Positions 25,533-35,027 are shown, counted from the stretch's first letter. The stretch: 64,000 nucleotides of DNA from CAZMNY01 sp964567745 (GCA_964567745.1 CAZMNY010000042.1:12826-76825), one strand, 5' to 3'. A program made the numbers and translations. The notes: generated by a model from the sequence alone, not told the origin.

Positions 25533-26510
25533 ATGCGAGTCGATCGGTTTACGGCGACGACTGAGATAATTAGCCAATCGAACCGTCAGCCTCGCAAAAC
25601 GGCAAGGGTGAACAAGTTGAACGCGACAGTACCGCAGCGAAAGCCAAAACAAGAACTCAAGGTGTCGCTCTACGATCAAGTCTCGAGCATGCTCTTGGCG
25701 TTGATCATGATGGTCGGCTTCTTTGTGACTTTGATGTTTTTGGTTTGGCTGACAACCGTGTTGATTTTCGGCCGAGCTCCGATTGAAGTGGAGTACATCG
25801 AAGAGATCGCCGGTCGCGGCGAGCACGCCGAGGGGTATGAACGCGACCTCGAGGAGCCCGGAGAAGAAGAACTCGACGAGCTGATTGAGCCTCAACTCGA
25901 GGCCGCGCTCGAGGCGGTGACGGACGTGTTGAGTTCGCAAGAGGCGAAGCTTGATGCGCTTCAAACCGACGCGACGGTGAGCGGCAAGGGAAAAGGCAAG
26001 GGTGACAGTCGTCAATCGGGACCCGGTGGTGAGGGCGACAACATCATCCCGAGGTGGGAGCGATGGCAAATCAAATACAACACCAGCACGATCAACGCCT
26101 ACGCCGACCAATTGGACTTTTTCAAGATCGAATTGGGCGCGGCCGGCGGCGGCCTGCCGAAAGTGGACTACGCGATCAATCTGCGGGCCGCGCGTCCGCG
26201 AAGCCGCAAGGGCTCGGGAGATGAAGAAAAGCGACTCTACTTCTCTTGGAAGACGGGGAAGTTGAAGGCTTATGACAAGCGGTTATTGACCAAAGCCAAC
26301 ATCAAGACGGCTCGCCGCGTGATCATGCAGTTCATTCCAAAGGATTTGGAGAACCGCATGGCCGGCATGGAGCGAGCCAAGTTTCGGAAGGATAAGGGCA
26401 TTACGGATATCACGATGTTCAAGCAGACCGTTTTTGGTGTGCGTGCGGCCGGGCGAGGCCACGAGTTCTACGTGATCTCGATCCAAGACCGGCCGAAGCC
26501 AAAACGTTGA
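25533..26510 (+). CDS. Single-span membrane protein, paralogue B, upstream of ExbBD genes
   Basis: A 325-residue paralogue of the 24341 gene product. Cytoplasmic N-terminus ending KVSLYDQVSSMLLALIMM, one membrane span (about 55-80), acidic LEEPGEEELDELIEPQLEA, LEAVTDVLSS, a Gly/Lys-rich linker and a periplasmic domain with PRWERWQIKYNTSTINAYA and a final FYVISIQDRPKPKR. Start uncertain: ATG 25533 is the longest; GTG 25608 (AAGGGTGAAC) would give a shorter protein more like paralogue A. It lies 96 bases upstream of exbB, on the same strand, so cotranscription is likely. Function unknown. Confidence 0.78.
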   Translation: MRVDRFTATTEIISQSNRQPRKTARVNKLNATVPQRKPKQELKVSLYDQVSSMLLALIMMVGFFVTLMFLVWLTTVLIFGRAPIEVEYIEEIAGRGEHAEGYERDLEEPGEEELDELIEPQLEAALEAVTDVLSSQEAKLDALQTDATVSGKGKGKGDSRQSGPGGEGDNIIPRWERWQIKYNTSTINAYADQLDFFKIELGAAGGGLPKVDYAINLRAARPRSRKGSGDEEKRLYFSWKTGKLKAYDKRLLTKANIKTARRVIMQFIPKDLENRMAGMERAKFRKDKGITDITMFKQTVFGVRAAGRGHEFYVISIQDRPKPKR

Positions 26511-26606
26511 CGCGGCCAGCCGCGTACATTGGGCAGAATCACTAATTGGGCAACGATAAATATTACTGACCAGCAGCATCAGAGAAATTGTGGGAGCGGC
26601 GCCTAA

Positions 26607-27239
26607 ATGGAAGTCCTGGAAATTGTCGGCAATGTCATCTACGTCGTTCTGGCCTTAATTGCCCTCTGGGGCGCTTATTGCGCCACAATGGTTTGGTCGC
26701 GAGTCGCCCAGCAGCGGTTTCGAACGGAAGAGCAACAAGAAGAGTTTCTTGAGGCCTTGGATGACCCGTTGCAGAAGGGTGATTTTGATTCGGCTGTTGA
26801 GTTATGCGAGGGCGACCGACGGGCCGTTTGCCAATTGGCTCTGTTGGCGATTTCGCATCGCCGGATCGGGTTTGCCAAATCGAGGCAGTTGATTCTGGAC
26901 CGCTTTCAACGCGACGTCCTCGCTGACCTGGAAGACCGACTCGCCTGGGTGAACACCGTGATCAAGAGCGCACCGATGGTCGGCTTGCTCGGGACGGTCA
27001 TCGGTATGATGGGCGCCTTCGGCAAGCTTGCGACGATGGAAAACGTCAAACCAGATCAGTTGGCCGGCGACATCATGGTCGCCCTGATCACGACCGCCAG
27101 CGGCTTGGCGATCGCGATTCCTTTGGTGATGGCGATCACCGTGATCAACGTTCGAATTCGCAAACTGGAAGACTTGGCCGCGGCCGGACTCTCAATGTTT
27201 CTCGAGTCGTTCAAGGTGGCGTTGGGTCGAGGCAAGTAA
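26607..27239 (+). CDS. MotA/TolQ/ExbB proton channel family protein
   Basis: A 210-residue ExbB/TolQ-family subunit of a proton-motive-force-driven motor. Three membrane helices: about 8-28 (YVVLALIALWGAYCATMVW), 110-135 (IKSAPMVGLLGTVIGMMGAF) and 150-178 (ALITTASGLAIAIPLVMAI). The second and third contain the family signature GLLGTVIGM and TTASGLAIAIP with the conserved Thr/Pro. The cytoplasmic loop between helices 1 and 2 is about 80 residues, as in ExbB. It is followed by two ExbD genes, so a complete ExbB-ExbD stator is encoded here. Confidence 0.94.
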   Translation: MEVLEIVGNVIYVVLALIALWGAYCATMVWSRVAQQRFRTEEQQEEFLEALDDPLQKGDFDSAVELCEGDRRAVCQLALLAISHRRIGFAKSRQLILDRFQRDVLADLEDRLAWVNTVIKSAPMVGLLGTVIGMMGAFGKLATMENVKPDQLAGDIMVALITTASGLAIAIPLVMAITVINVRIRKLEDLAAAGLSMFLESFKVALGRGK

Positions 27240-27354
27240 GCGAGCATTCCTCTTTCGCAACTTGCTGACGGTAACGCGTTAATCGTGCGAGACGCAGCGG
27301 GGCGACAAGCGGTTGTCGCGCGTTGAGTTTGACGGATCGGAGAAGGCGAATTCG

Positions 27355-27834
27355 ATGGCGAAAAAAGAAGCTGAAGTCGACATTAAACCGCGGCCGCGGA
27401 AACCGGATGAATCGGAGATGGATATTACTCCGATGATCGACATTACGTTCTTGCTGCTCATTTTCTTCCTGGTCGCGTCCAAGATGGACACGCCCGCGCC
27501 GGTGGCTCTGCCTGCGGCCAAGAATGGCACCGCGGTCGGCATCAAGAACTCGATTCTGGTGACGATCAAAGAGGGCGAGAACGACGAAGCCAAGATCTAC
27601 AAAGGCACAAGCGGCGACGAAACTCGGCTCCTCAAATCGAGCGATTTAGCCGAGCAGGAAGCGGAGATTGTCGCTTACATTGAAGCCCAACTGGCTGACA
27701 ATATCGACAAGATCGCCGTGCTCGTTACTGCCGAAAAAGGCGTGAAGCACAGGGACGTGGGCCGAGTCGCCAAGGCGGTCGGCAAGGTCAGCGGGATTGA
27801 GCAGCTTCATGTCGCCGTGATGGAGACGAATTGA
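27355..27834 (+). CDS. ExbD/TolR-family protein 1
   Basis: A 159-residue ExbD-type protein. The N-terminal cytoplasmic tail is followed by the hallmark MDITPMIDITFLLLIFFLVA, where the Asp in the span (PMID) carries protons in this family, and a periplasmic domain (KIAVLVTAEKGVKHRDVGRV). Start ATG 27355 has GGAGAAGG upstream; a TTG at 27313 would add 14 residues. Its stop overlaps the start of the second ExbD gene (TGATG), indicating translational coupling. Expected to assemble with the ExbB upstream in the inner membrane. Confidence 0.92.
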   Translation: MAKKEAEVDIKPRPRKPDESEMDITPMIDITFLLLIFFLVASKMDTPAPVALPAAKNGTAVGIKNSILVTIKEGENDEAKIYKGTSGDETRLLKSSDLAEQEAEIVAYIEAQLADNIDKIAVLVTAEKGVKHRDVGRVAKAVGKVSGIEQLHVAVMETN

Positions 27835-28589
27835 TGTCACTTTCTTTCTCTTGTCACGCGTGCGGCGCACAACGTGAGCTCGACGAATCGGGCGCCGCGC
27901 CGCCCTGCCCTGAGTGCGGTGCGGGACTTCCCGGCAGTGACGGCGGGGACAGTGACGGCGGGGACAGCAACAACGGCGGCAGCGAAGAAGCGGCCGACGA
28001 AACCGACAGCGGCGCTGAAGCGTACGATGAAGAAGCTGTCGACGCTCCGCCCGTTCAGCAGCCCCCCGAAGAACCGCCGATTCAAGACGTCGACGACGAT
28101 GAGGACGATGACGACGACGAGGAACTCGAGTCGTTCGGCTTTTTAGAGAAGAAGGACAAGATCGAAGGCGACATGGACATGACGCCGATGGTCGACGTCA
28201 CCTTCTTGCTGCTGATCTTTTTCATGGTGACCGCCGCCTTCAGCTTGCAGAAGTCGATCGAGATTCCAAAACCGGCTGACAATCAGGCGAGTACTCAGGT
28301 CATTGAAAAAGAAGAAGAGGACGACCAGACAATCACTGTCATCATCGATCAGTTCAATACGTTTCGGGTTTTGACTGCCGACATTGAAGAAGAGGCGCCG
28401 GGCAAGCACGATTTGCTCAGAAGGCTCCGCCGCCTACTCGACGAAGCGACTCCCGGTTCGGTCCCCAACAAACTGCTGGTGAAAGCGCATGGCGAAGCGA
28501 CTCACGAACGCGTCGTGATCGCCCTTGACGTCGGGGCCGAGGTCGGGATGGAGCAAGTTCAGTTGATGACGATCGAGGAAGATCTCTAG
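27834..28589 (+). CDS. ExbD/TolR-family protein 2 with N-terminal zinc ribbon
   Basis: A 251-residue ExbD-type protein. Residues 1-35 form a CxxC...CxxC zinc-ribbon-like module (CHACGAQ through CPECGAG), followed by a strongly acidic low-complexity linker to about residue 110 (including a run of Asp and Glu), and then the ExbD core with the hallmark MDMTPMVDVTFLLLIFFMV around residues 115-135 and a periplasmic domain ending VQLMTIEEDL. Ordinary ExbD proteins are about 140 residues and have no ribbon. It starts within the stop codon of ExbD 1. The ribbon lies on the cytoplasmic side and could bind a partner or nucleic acid; that is inference. Confidence 0.88.
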   Translation: MSLSFSCHACGAQRELDESGAAPPCPECGAGLPGSDGGDSDGGDSNNGGSEEAADETDSGAEAYDEEAVDAPPVQQPPEEPPIQDVDDDEDDDDDEELESFGFLEKKDKIEGDMDMTPMVDVTFLLLIFFMVTAAFSLQKSIEIPKPADNQASTQVIEKEEEDDQTITVIIDQFNTFRVLTADIEEEAPGKHDLLRRLRRLLDEATPGSVPNKLLVKAHGEATHERVVIALDVGAEVGMEQVQLMTIEEDL

Positions 28590-28653
28590 TCGCGATTCGG
28601 CGATACCATTTACGCTCACTGTAATCATTCGTTTTTGTCATAAAAGGTTTAAC

Positions 28654-31600
28654 ATGCCGGCCAAGAAGTTTTTGGACTTGCTGGAAAAGCAGGGGTTCTT
28701 GGACTCGTCGATCATCAATGAACTTCGCAAACAGGTTGCGGAAGCGACTGTTGTGGTGACGCCTGAAGTCATCGCGAAGAAATTGGTGGAAAGCGGGCAC
28801 CTGACGAAGTTTCAAGCCACCAAATTGGTTGGGCAGGCCAAAGAGGGCGCGGAAAAGCCGACTAAGAAGAAGCGGAAGAAACGCGCGGACGATGATATCG
28901 TCTTGCTTGAGGATGCGAGCGAAAGCGCCGGCGAGCAGCCGAAGCCGCCGAAATCGCGAAAGAAAAAACAACAGCAAGCCCAGCAACAGCAGCCACAGCA
29001 ACAGCAGCCGCAACAACAGCAGCCGCAACAACAGGGCGGAGTCACTCCGCTCGGCGGACTCACGCCGCTGGGGCTTGACCCGATCGAATCCGCCCAGGGC
29101 GGATTGGCGGGCGTTGACGACATGCTCAATGATCCCTCGTCCGATGGCGAGCAAACGGGCAGCGCGCTCGCTCCCGGCAAAAAGAAAAAGGGACTCTTTG
29201 GCGGGCGGAAAAAGAAAACGGTGGGTTATAAGAAGCCGCCGCCGGCGCCTGACAGTGTCTGGGACACCAAGTTGATGTTGATCGGCGGCGCTGCGTTGTT
29301 GTTGCTGCTTGTCGCCGGAGGATTCCTGTTCTACTCGCTGACCAAGGGAACGGCGAAGGAGCTGTTTAACGAGGCGGAGCGCGACTACAAGCAACTGAGC
29401 TATTCGCAGGCGATCGAAAAATACGACATGTTCCTGCGGAGTTATCCGAATGACGAAAACGTCAGTTTGGCCAACGTCCGCAAAGGCATGAGCCGAATCT
29501 GGCAGAACGCCAATGACGCTCAGGCGGCGCTCGACATGGCAGTCAAAGTCTTGCCCGAAATTGAAGAAGAGGAGGCGTTCGAGGAGGCTCGATCCGAGCT
29601 GGCGTCCGTGCTGCCCGAGATCGCGCGTAAGTTCTCAGTTCAAGCGGAATCGACCGCGGACACCACCATTGCAGCTGAAAAGTTGCAGAAGACGGAACAA
29701 GCGTTGGAGCTTGTCAATAACGCGACGTATATCCCGACGTCGATGAAGAAGCAGATCCAGGCCAGGATCAACCAGATCCAAGAGACTTTGGTCGTTGTCC
29801 GTCACGCAATCGGCAAGGAAAACGACTTGTTAACTGCCGTGCGCGACATTCAGACGGCGTCCGACGAAGGCGACATGAAGAAGGTGTATGAGGTCCGTGA
29901 CACCTTGCTCGACAAGTACCCCGGACTCGATTCAAACGAAGTCTTGCGTGCTCAGCTTCTTCAAGTTTCAGCTCGAGAACGGACTCTAGTCAAGCTCGAT
30001 ACGACTGCGCTAGAGAACTCAACTGATGAGCGGGCGGAGACGGGCGATCAGGTCGTGATGGCCGTTCACAAGGGCGGCACGGTCGATGGCGTCGATCAAG
30101 ACGTCGTGCTTGTGCGCGCTGCCGGCGCGATCTACGGCGTCAACGCCAAGGACGGTCAAATGCTCTGGCGACGATTTGTCGGCGACGCACTTGGGAATCC
30201 GGTGCGGGCGTCGGTCGAAGTTGACGCCAATGTGTTGTTCAACGACGGAAAGAACAACGAAGTTGTTTGCATCAAGCCGCGAAGCGGTGAATTGGTTTGG
30301 CGGACCTCGATCGGCGAGAAATTTCTCGGCCCTCACGTGACGTCAGATGAGCAGGTTTTGGTGACCACCGTCGGTGGAATGATCGTCAAACTGGCGGCGG
30401 ACACGGGCGTGGTGCAGAAACGAGCCGCGTCGCCGTTACCCGTCGCGGTTCATGCAACCGTTAAGACTCGTCGCCCGCAAATCTATCAACTTGCAGAACA
30501 CACGAACCTCTACGTTCATGCGACGACTGATACTGACGTTGACGGAGACAAGCACGAGGCGTTGGAGTGCCGCGAGGTCTATTACCTTGGTCACAAGGCC
30601 GGCAGTGTTGTCACATCGCCGGTTGTTCAGCTTGGGTTCATTTTCGTGGCGGAGAACAAAAGCCCCGAGATTTGTGACTTGCACATTCTCCGCATCAATG
30701 ACGAGGGCCTCTCGCTGAGAACGGCGCAGCCGCCGATACGTCTTCAAGGGCGAGTGGTGGTCGACCCGGTGATTGCCAATCGGCGCCTGGTAATCACAAC
30801 GGATCTGGGTTCGATCTATGTGCTCGATGTCGATCCATCCGCCGAGAAGAATCCAGTCACCGATGCGGTCGAGCCATTGCTGGTCGATCGTGCCGATTCG
30901 TTAGTCTCCTATGCATTGGTCGACAAAGCGTCGCTTTGGATCGGTGACAATCGTTTGACTCGTTACAACATTCAAGTGGCGAAGTCCGAGTTGTCGCGTC
31001 GCTGGGTCAAGTTACCAGGCGATGTGTTCCGTTTTCCGCTGCAGAGAATTGGCAACGCGGTCATTCACGTGCGCACGCCAGAGGGTTCGACCGGCGTCAC
31101 GGTCTCAGCCGTCAACGGGGATTCGGGCGAGCCGATATGGCAGACGACAATCGGCGCCTCGGCTGGGGCCGCATTCTTTACGCCCGACGGCGCGCTTCGC
31201 GCGGTGTCGTCTCGAGGGCGGCTCTACGAAGCGGGCGGTGGCGGTCATGGCGGTCATGCCTCACTTGTCGGCGACGCCGCCGGTGATGGCAAGGGCGGCG
31301 CTTTTCTTCATGGAGTCGATTTGGGAAACGGCAAACTCGCCGTTTGCAGTTTGAGTGATCGGCGTCGATTTGTGCTTGTCGACAAAGCCTCTGGCGGCGC
31401 CATCAGTCAACATCGCATGACGACGGCGGCCGCTCCGACGGCTGAGCCCGTACTCGCCGCTGGCGGCCTGGTCGCCGGCTTGGAAAATGGCGAGGTTGTT
31501 TTGATCAATCCCGAAAATGGCGAATACCTTGTTCGGCCGTTTTACCCGACGGTCGCGGCGGGCAACCAAGTCAATTGGTTTCGCGCCGCGTCCGCCGGGG

Positions 31601-32532
31601 CGAATAGCCAAGAGTTTCTGATCACCGACAACCGCAACAACGTCTATCGACTCGGTTCAAGCGGAGGCGACGCGCCGTACTTGACCGAGTTGTCTCATCG
31701 CGTTTTGGAGCAACGGATCGTTTCCTCGCCCGCGTCGCTTGGAGAGCATGCTTTTGTCGCGGTTCGCTACGTTGAACCGCCGTTGGATTTGAAGGCGCTC
31801 GCGAACAAGAAGAAAGACGACGAAAAGAAGCCTCGTATCGGCGACATCATTGTTCCGATGACGGTCGTCGGTTTACGGTTGCGAGAACCCATGCCGCTCA
31901 AGGGCCGAATTGTTCAAGGGCCCATGGTGGCTGGCGATGCCGCTTTTTTCGTGTCGGATACCGAGGGGTTGATTTGCTTGGATGGCGCGGCCCATGAGGA
32001 AGATGTCTTGGGCGAACCGCCGAAATCCAAAGAGGGCGACAAGAAGACGGCGGCGAAGACGCCGGCCGAAAAACCAACTGCGGATCAAGCCGCCGCGCCC
32101 GAAGCCAGCGCCGACGAAGCCAGCACAAGTGGAGAAGCCCCAGGCGGAGAAAGCACGGGCGGAGAAAGCACGGGCGGAGACAGCACGGACGGAGACAGCA
32201 CGGACGGAGACAGCACAGGCGGTGAGGCTGCCGAAGGCGATGAGAATTTGGTCGTGGTGGGAACCGTGAAAAGCTTCATTCGCTGGAAATGCTCTCTGCC
32301 CCAGAAGCGGCTTGCCGGTCCGCCTGTTCTGGACGATGACCAATACGTTGTCGCTTTCTATGACGGCGATGTCTGGCGAATTTCAGCGGCGGACGGCAGC
32401 GTAACAAAGAAGATTTCGCTCAATGAGCCAATCGTAGCCGCTCCAATCGCCTCGGCGGATCAGTTGGTTTTTCCCGGACTAGACGGAACCCTGCGTCTGC
32501 TTCCGAGACTCGAAACAGCTCGGATTCCCTAA
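28654..32532 (+). CDS. Membrane-anchored TPR/PQQ-like beta-propeller protein (1292 aa)
   Basis: Residues 1-60 form a small helical domain (KFLDLLEKQGFLD, LVESGHLTKFQATKLV) that resembles the N-terminal module of planctomycete Ser/Thr kinases. A basic and Gln-rich linker (about 95-130) leads to one membrane span at about 206-231 (LMLIGGAALLLLLVAGGFLF), so the rest is periplasmic. A TPR-like helical segment follows (about 235-440), then PQQ-type propeller blades from about 455 (IYGVNAKDGQMLWRRF, CIKPRSGELVWRTS, LVLVDKASGGAISQH). A Gly/Ser/Thr/Asp repeat lies at about 1150-1191. Same operon direction as ExbBD, 64 bases downstream. Propellers of this kind usually bind proteins or polysaccharides; role unknown. 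Confidence 0.9.
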   Translation: MPAKKFLDLLEKQGFLDSSIINELRKQVAEATVVVTPEVIAKKLVESGHLTKFQATKLVGQAKEGAEKPTKKKRKKRADDDIVLLEDASESAGEQPKPPKSRKKKQQQAQQQQPQQQQPQQQQPQQQGGVTPLGGLTPLGLDPIESAQGGLAGVDDMLNDPSSDGEQTGSALAPGKKKKGLFGGRKKKTVGYKKPPPAPDSVWDTKLMLIGGAALLLLLVAGGFLFYSLTKGTAKELFNEAERDYKQLSYSQAIEKYDMFLRSYPNDENVSLANVRKGMSRIWQNANDAQAALDMAVKVLPEIEEEEAFEEARSELASVLPEIARKFSVQAESTADTTIAAEKLQKTEQALELVNNATYIPTSMKKQIQARINQIQETLVVVRHAIGKENDLLTAVRDIQTASDEGDMKKVYEVRDTLLDKYPGLDSNEVLRAQLLQVSARERTLVKLDTTALENSTDERAETGDQVVMAVHKGGTVDGVDQDVVLVRAAGAIYGVNAKDGQMLWRRFVGDALGNPVRASVEVDANVLFNDGKNNEVVCIKPRSGELVWRTSIGEKFLGPHVTSDEQVLVTTVGGMIVKLAADTGVVQKRAASPLPVAVHATVKTRRPQIYQLAEHTNLYVHATTDTDVDGDKHEALECREVYYLGHKAGSVVTSPVVQLGFIFVAENKSPEICDLHILRINDEGLSLRTAQPPIRLQGRVVVDPVIANRRLVITTDLGSIYVLDVDPSAEKNPVTDAVEPLLVDRADSLVSYALVDKASLWIGDNRLTRYNIQVAKSELSRRWVKLPGDVFRFPLQRIGNAVIHVRTPEGSTGVTVSAVNGDSGEPIWQTTIGASAGAAFFTPDGALRAVSSRGRLYEAGGGGHGGHASLVGDAAGDGKGGAFLHGVDLGNGKLAVCSLSDRRRFVLVDKASGGAISQHRMTTAAAPTAEPVLAAGGLVAGLENGEVVLINPENGEYLVRPFYPTVAAGNQVNWFRAASAGANSQEFLITDNRNNVYRLGSSGGDAPYLTELSHRVLEQRIVSSPASLGEHAFVAVRYVEPPLDLKALANKKKDDEKKPRIGDIIVPMTVVGLRLREPMPLKGRIVQGPMVAGDAAFFVSDTEGLICLDGAAHEEDVLGEPPKSKEGDKKTAAKTPAEKPTADQAAAPEASADEASTSGEAPGGESTGGESTGGDSTDGDSTDGDSTGGEAAEGDENLVVVGTVKSFIRWKCSLPQKRLAGPPVLDDDQYVVAFYDGDVWRISAADGSVTKKISLNEPIVAAPIASADQLVFPGLDGTLRLLPRLETARIP
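32143..32217 (+). repeat. Five 15-bp tandem units inside the propeller gene
   Basis: Five 15-base units of type G(G/A)CGGAGA(A/C)AGCAC(G/A) encode GGEST or (D/G)GDST pentapeptides. Copy number could vary by slippage without a frameshift because the unit is a multiple of three. Confidence 0.85.
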
Positions 32533-32535
32533 CCG

Positions 32536-34935
32536 ATGAAAAGTGCCTTGAGAATCAATACAGCATTCACAATTTCTGCCCGGGCGAATCGATCCATGGC
32601 GTTCCTCTCGAGCCGTAATCTCGCGCGGTTTTCGCTTGCCGCGGTCATCGTGGCTTGCCAGTTGTTGGCCTGCCAGTGCGCGCTGGCCCAGGATGACAAA
32701 GAGATCTACCAAGAAGACCCGTTTGACGTGTTGACCTTGGGGGAACGGCAAGGAAACCAAGTTATCAAACTGGTTCCGCTGAGGTTTCCGACGCGGGTGA
32801 TGCCAAATCCCAAGCCGCGAGGAAAACTGCGAATTCGCAAGTTGGATGAACCGGCTGATGAGTACGAGGTGAGTTGGAATTCGGTTGCCAAGCTCGAGTT
32901 TTTCGAGTCGATGGTGCTTACGAAGGCTCGTGAGCTGACGGAAGCCAAAGAGTATGACAGGGCTTTCCGGCACTTGGCGTTTCTTAAAGCGCAGTATCCT
33001 CAGACGCCCGGTCTAGCGCTCGGCGTCCACGAGTTTCTCTACGTCAACGCGGCCTCCATGATGAGCGATCAGCCGAATCGGGCGTTCGCGATTTTGGAGG
33101 AGCTTTTTCGCCTCAGTCCCAACTTCAAGTATCGAGGCGGTCGATCGGTCTCCGAGGCGGTCAATGTCATTGTGGAGCGGCTGCTTGGCGATTACCTCAA
33201 GGCGAAGGACCACACTTCGATGCGACGCATGCTCATTCGTTTGAGCAAAGCCTACGGCGATTCGCGGCTCCCCTCGCTGGCCAAGTATCGGGATACACTC
33301 GACAAACTGGCGCAAGCCAAACGCGATGAAGTGAACCAGCTCGTCGCCGACGGAAAACTGCGTGACGCATATCTCAATAGCCGGCAAATGTTGAGCATCT
33401 GGCCGCAGGTCGCAGGCGGCGCCGCGTTGGCCGAGAAGACATCCAAGTTGTATCCCATCGTTTCCGTTGGCGTGCTCGACGCCGCGAGCGAATATGACCC
33501 GAGCGCGATTGATAACTGGGCGAGTCGTCGCGCGGGTCGGCTTTTGGTTCGCTTGATGATGGAATATCGCGAGGCGGGCCCGGAGGGCGGCGAGTACGTA
33601 TTTCCTTGGGGCACCTATGAGCGAAGTGAAGATCTTCGCCGCTTGACGCTCATCGTCAGTCGCAAAGCGGTAACAGCCGGCGGGAAGCCGCTAGACGGTT
33701 ACATGATTGCTCGGCGATTGTTGCGAATGGCGGACCCAGACGACCCGCAATACTATTCGGCTTGGGCGGACTTGGTGTCGGGAGTTTCAGTTGAGGCCAT
33801 TTACAAGGTCCACATCGATTTGCGGCGGCCCAGCATGATCCCCGAGTCGTTGCTGCAAGTGACGCTCGACGAACCTGCCGACGGCGCACCCGGACCCTCA
33901 CGGCAAAACGGCGCCTATGACGTTGGCGCGTCGCAGGGCGAGGTGGTCCGTTACATGCGGCGGAAGGACTATCCGTTCACCGGAACAACGCAACCGGCCG
34001 AAATCATCGAGCGAAAATACGAAGGGACCCAGTTCGCGATTCAAGCGTTGCTGGATCAAGACATCGATGCAATCGATCGAATTTATCCATCCTTTGTCAA
34101 TTCGCTACGGGGCGAACCGGGCATCAAAGTTTCGCCCTATGAAACGCCCACGCTTCATTTTCTAGTTCCCAACCTGAACAAGCCGTTTCCGTCCAGCCGG
34201 ACTTTTCGTCGAGCTCTTTTGTATGCCATCGATCGTGAGCGGATTCTCCATTCTACGTTGTTAGAGAATGCGGTTAGCCCGGGTTCCCGAGTGATTAGCG
34301 GACCTTTCCCGGCAGCTCGCGACGCCGATGACCCGTTGGCCTACGCGTACAACGAGAAAACAGTGCCGCTGCCCTATTTTCCTAAGCACGCCGTTCTGCT
34401 CGGAAATCTTGCTCAAGTCGAGTTCGCCCAGTTGTCGGAACGAACGAACACGGAGCCACCCGAACGGCCGACGCTGATTCTCGCCCATCCAGCGGGCGAG
34501 CAGGCGAGCTTGGCCGCCGCGGCCATTGCAGCTCAATGGAATTTGATCGGTTTCAATTGCACCACGAAGTCGTTGCCGCCCGGCATGTCCCGCGATCCGT
34601 CGGACGACTGGCACTTCCTCTATGTCGAAACCGTTGTCCGTGAACCGGTCGCCGATGCTCGTCGACTGCTTGCATTCGACGGAGTCGCCAGAAGTGACAG
34701 CGACCACTTGGGGCAAGCTTTGAGACGACTCGAGACAGCTCGGAATTGGAAGACATTGCGTGGTCGGCTGCACGACGTCCATCACACGGTGTTTTCTGAA
34801 CTCGTTCTGCTTCCGCTTTATCAGGTCGTTGACCATTGTGCTTACCGTGAAGGCTTGCGCGGCGTCGGCGACCGGCCGTCGTCGTTCTATCAGAACATCG
34901 AGTTCTGGGAAGTCTCGCCGAAAGCGGTCGACTAG
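32536..34935 (+). CDS. Secreted TPR-like/extracellular solute-binding family 5 hybrid protein
   Basis: A 799-residue exported protein; a hydrophobic signal (FSLAAVIVACQLLACQCALA) ends near residue 51. Start ATG 32536 is four bases after the previous stop; ATG 32596 is an alternative giving a shorter signal. The first half has TPR-like helices (AKEYDRAFRHLAFLKAQYP, NRAFAILEELFRLSPNFKY). The second half resembles an oligopeptide/dipeptide-binding protein of family SBP_bac_5: PTLHFLVPNLNKPFPSSRTF, RRALLYAIDRERILHSTLL and the C-terminal FYQNIEFWEVSP. No ABC permease or ATPase gene lies nearby, unlike normal SBP_bac_5 operons. It may deliver or sense a ligand for the ExbBD module; that link is inference. 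Confidence 0.82.
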   Translation: MKSALRINTAFTISARANRSMAFLSSRNLARFSLAAVIVACQLLACQCALAQDDKEIYQEDPFDVLTLGERQGNQVIKLVPLRFPTRVMPNPKPRGKLRIRKLDEPADEYEVSWNSVAKLEFFESMVLTKARELTEAKEYDRAFRHLAFLKAQYPQTPGLALGVHEFLYVNAASMMSDQPNRAFAILEELFRLSPNFKYRGGRSVSEAVNVIVERLLGDYLKAKDHTSMRRMLIRLSKAYGDSRLPSLAKYRDTLDKLAQAKRDEVNQLVADGKLRDAYLNSRQMLSIWPQVAGGAALAEKTSKLYPIVSVGVLDAASEYDPSAIDNWASRRAGRLLVRLMMEYREAGPEGGEYVFPWGTYERSEDLRRLTLIVSRKAVTAGGKPLDGYMIARRLLRMADPDDPQYYSAWADLVSGVSVEAIYKVHIDLRRPSMIPESLLQVTLDEPADGAPGPSRQNGAYDVGASQGEVVRYMRRKDYPFTGTTQPAEIIERKYEGTQFAIQALLDQDIDAIDRIYPSFVNSLRGEPGIKVSPYETPTLHFLVPNLNKPFPSSRTFRRALLYAIDRERILHSTLLENAVSPGSRVISGPFPAARDADDPLAYAYNEKTVPLPYFPKHAVLLGNLAQVEFAQLSERTNTEPPERPTLILAHPAGEQASLAAAAIAAQWNLIGFNCTTKSLPPGMSRDPSDDWHFLYVETVVREPVADARRLLAFDGVARSDSDHLGQALRRLETARNWKTLRGRLHDVHHTVFSELVLLPLYQVVDHCAYREGLRGVGDRPSSFYQNIEFWEVSPKAVD

Positions 34936-35027
34936 TCCGTTGTGAATGCCCGTTGTGAATGACTGTGCGGCTTGAGTTTGAAATCGTTGAACTCATACAT
35001 GACGAACGTCAACAAGTGAATAGATCC

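Noticed and set aside
28417..29394. 325-aa minus-strand frame opposite the propeller gene
   Set aside because: Low-complexity Leu/Arg runs are the complement of Gln/Lys-rich coding; no family resemblance.
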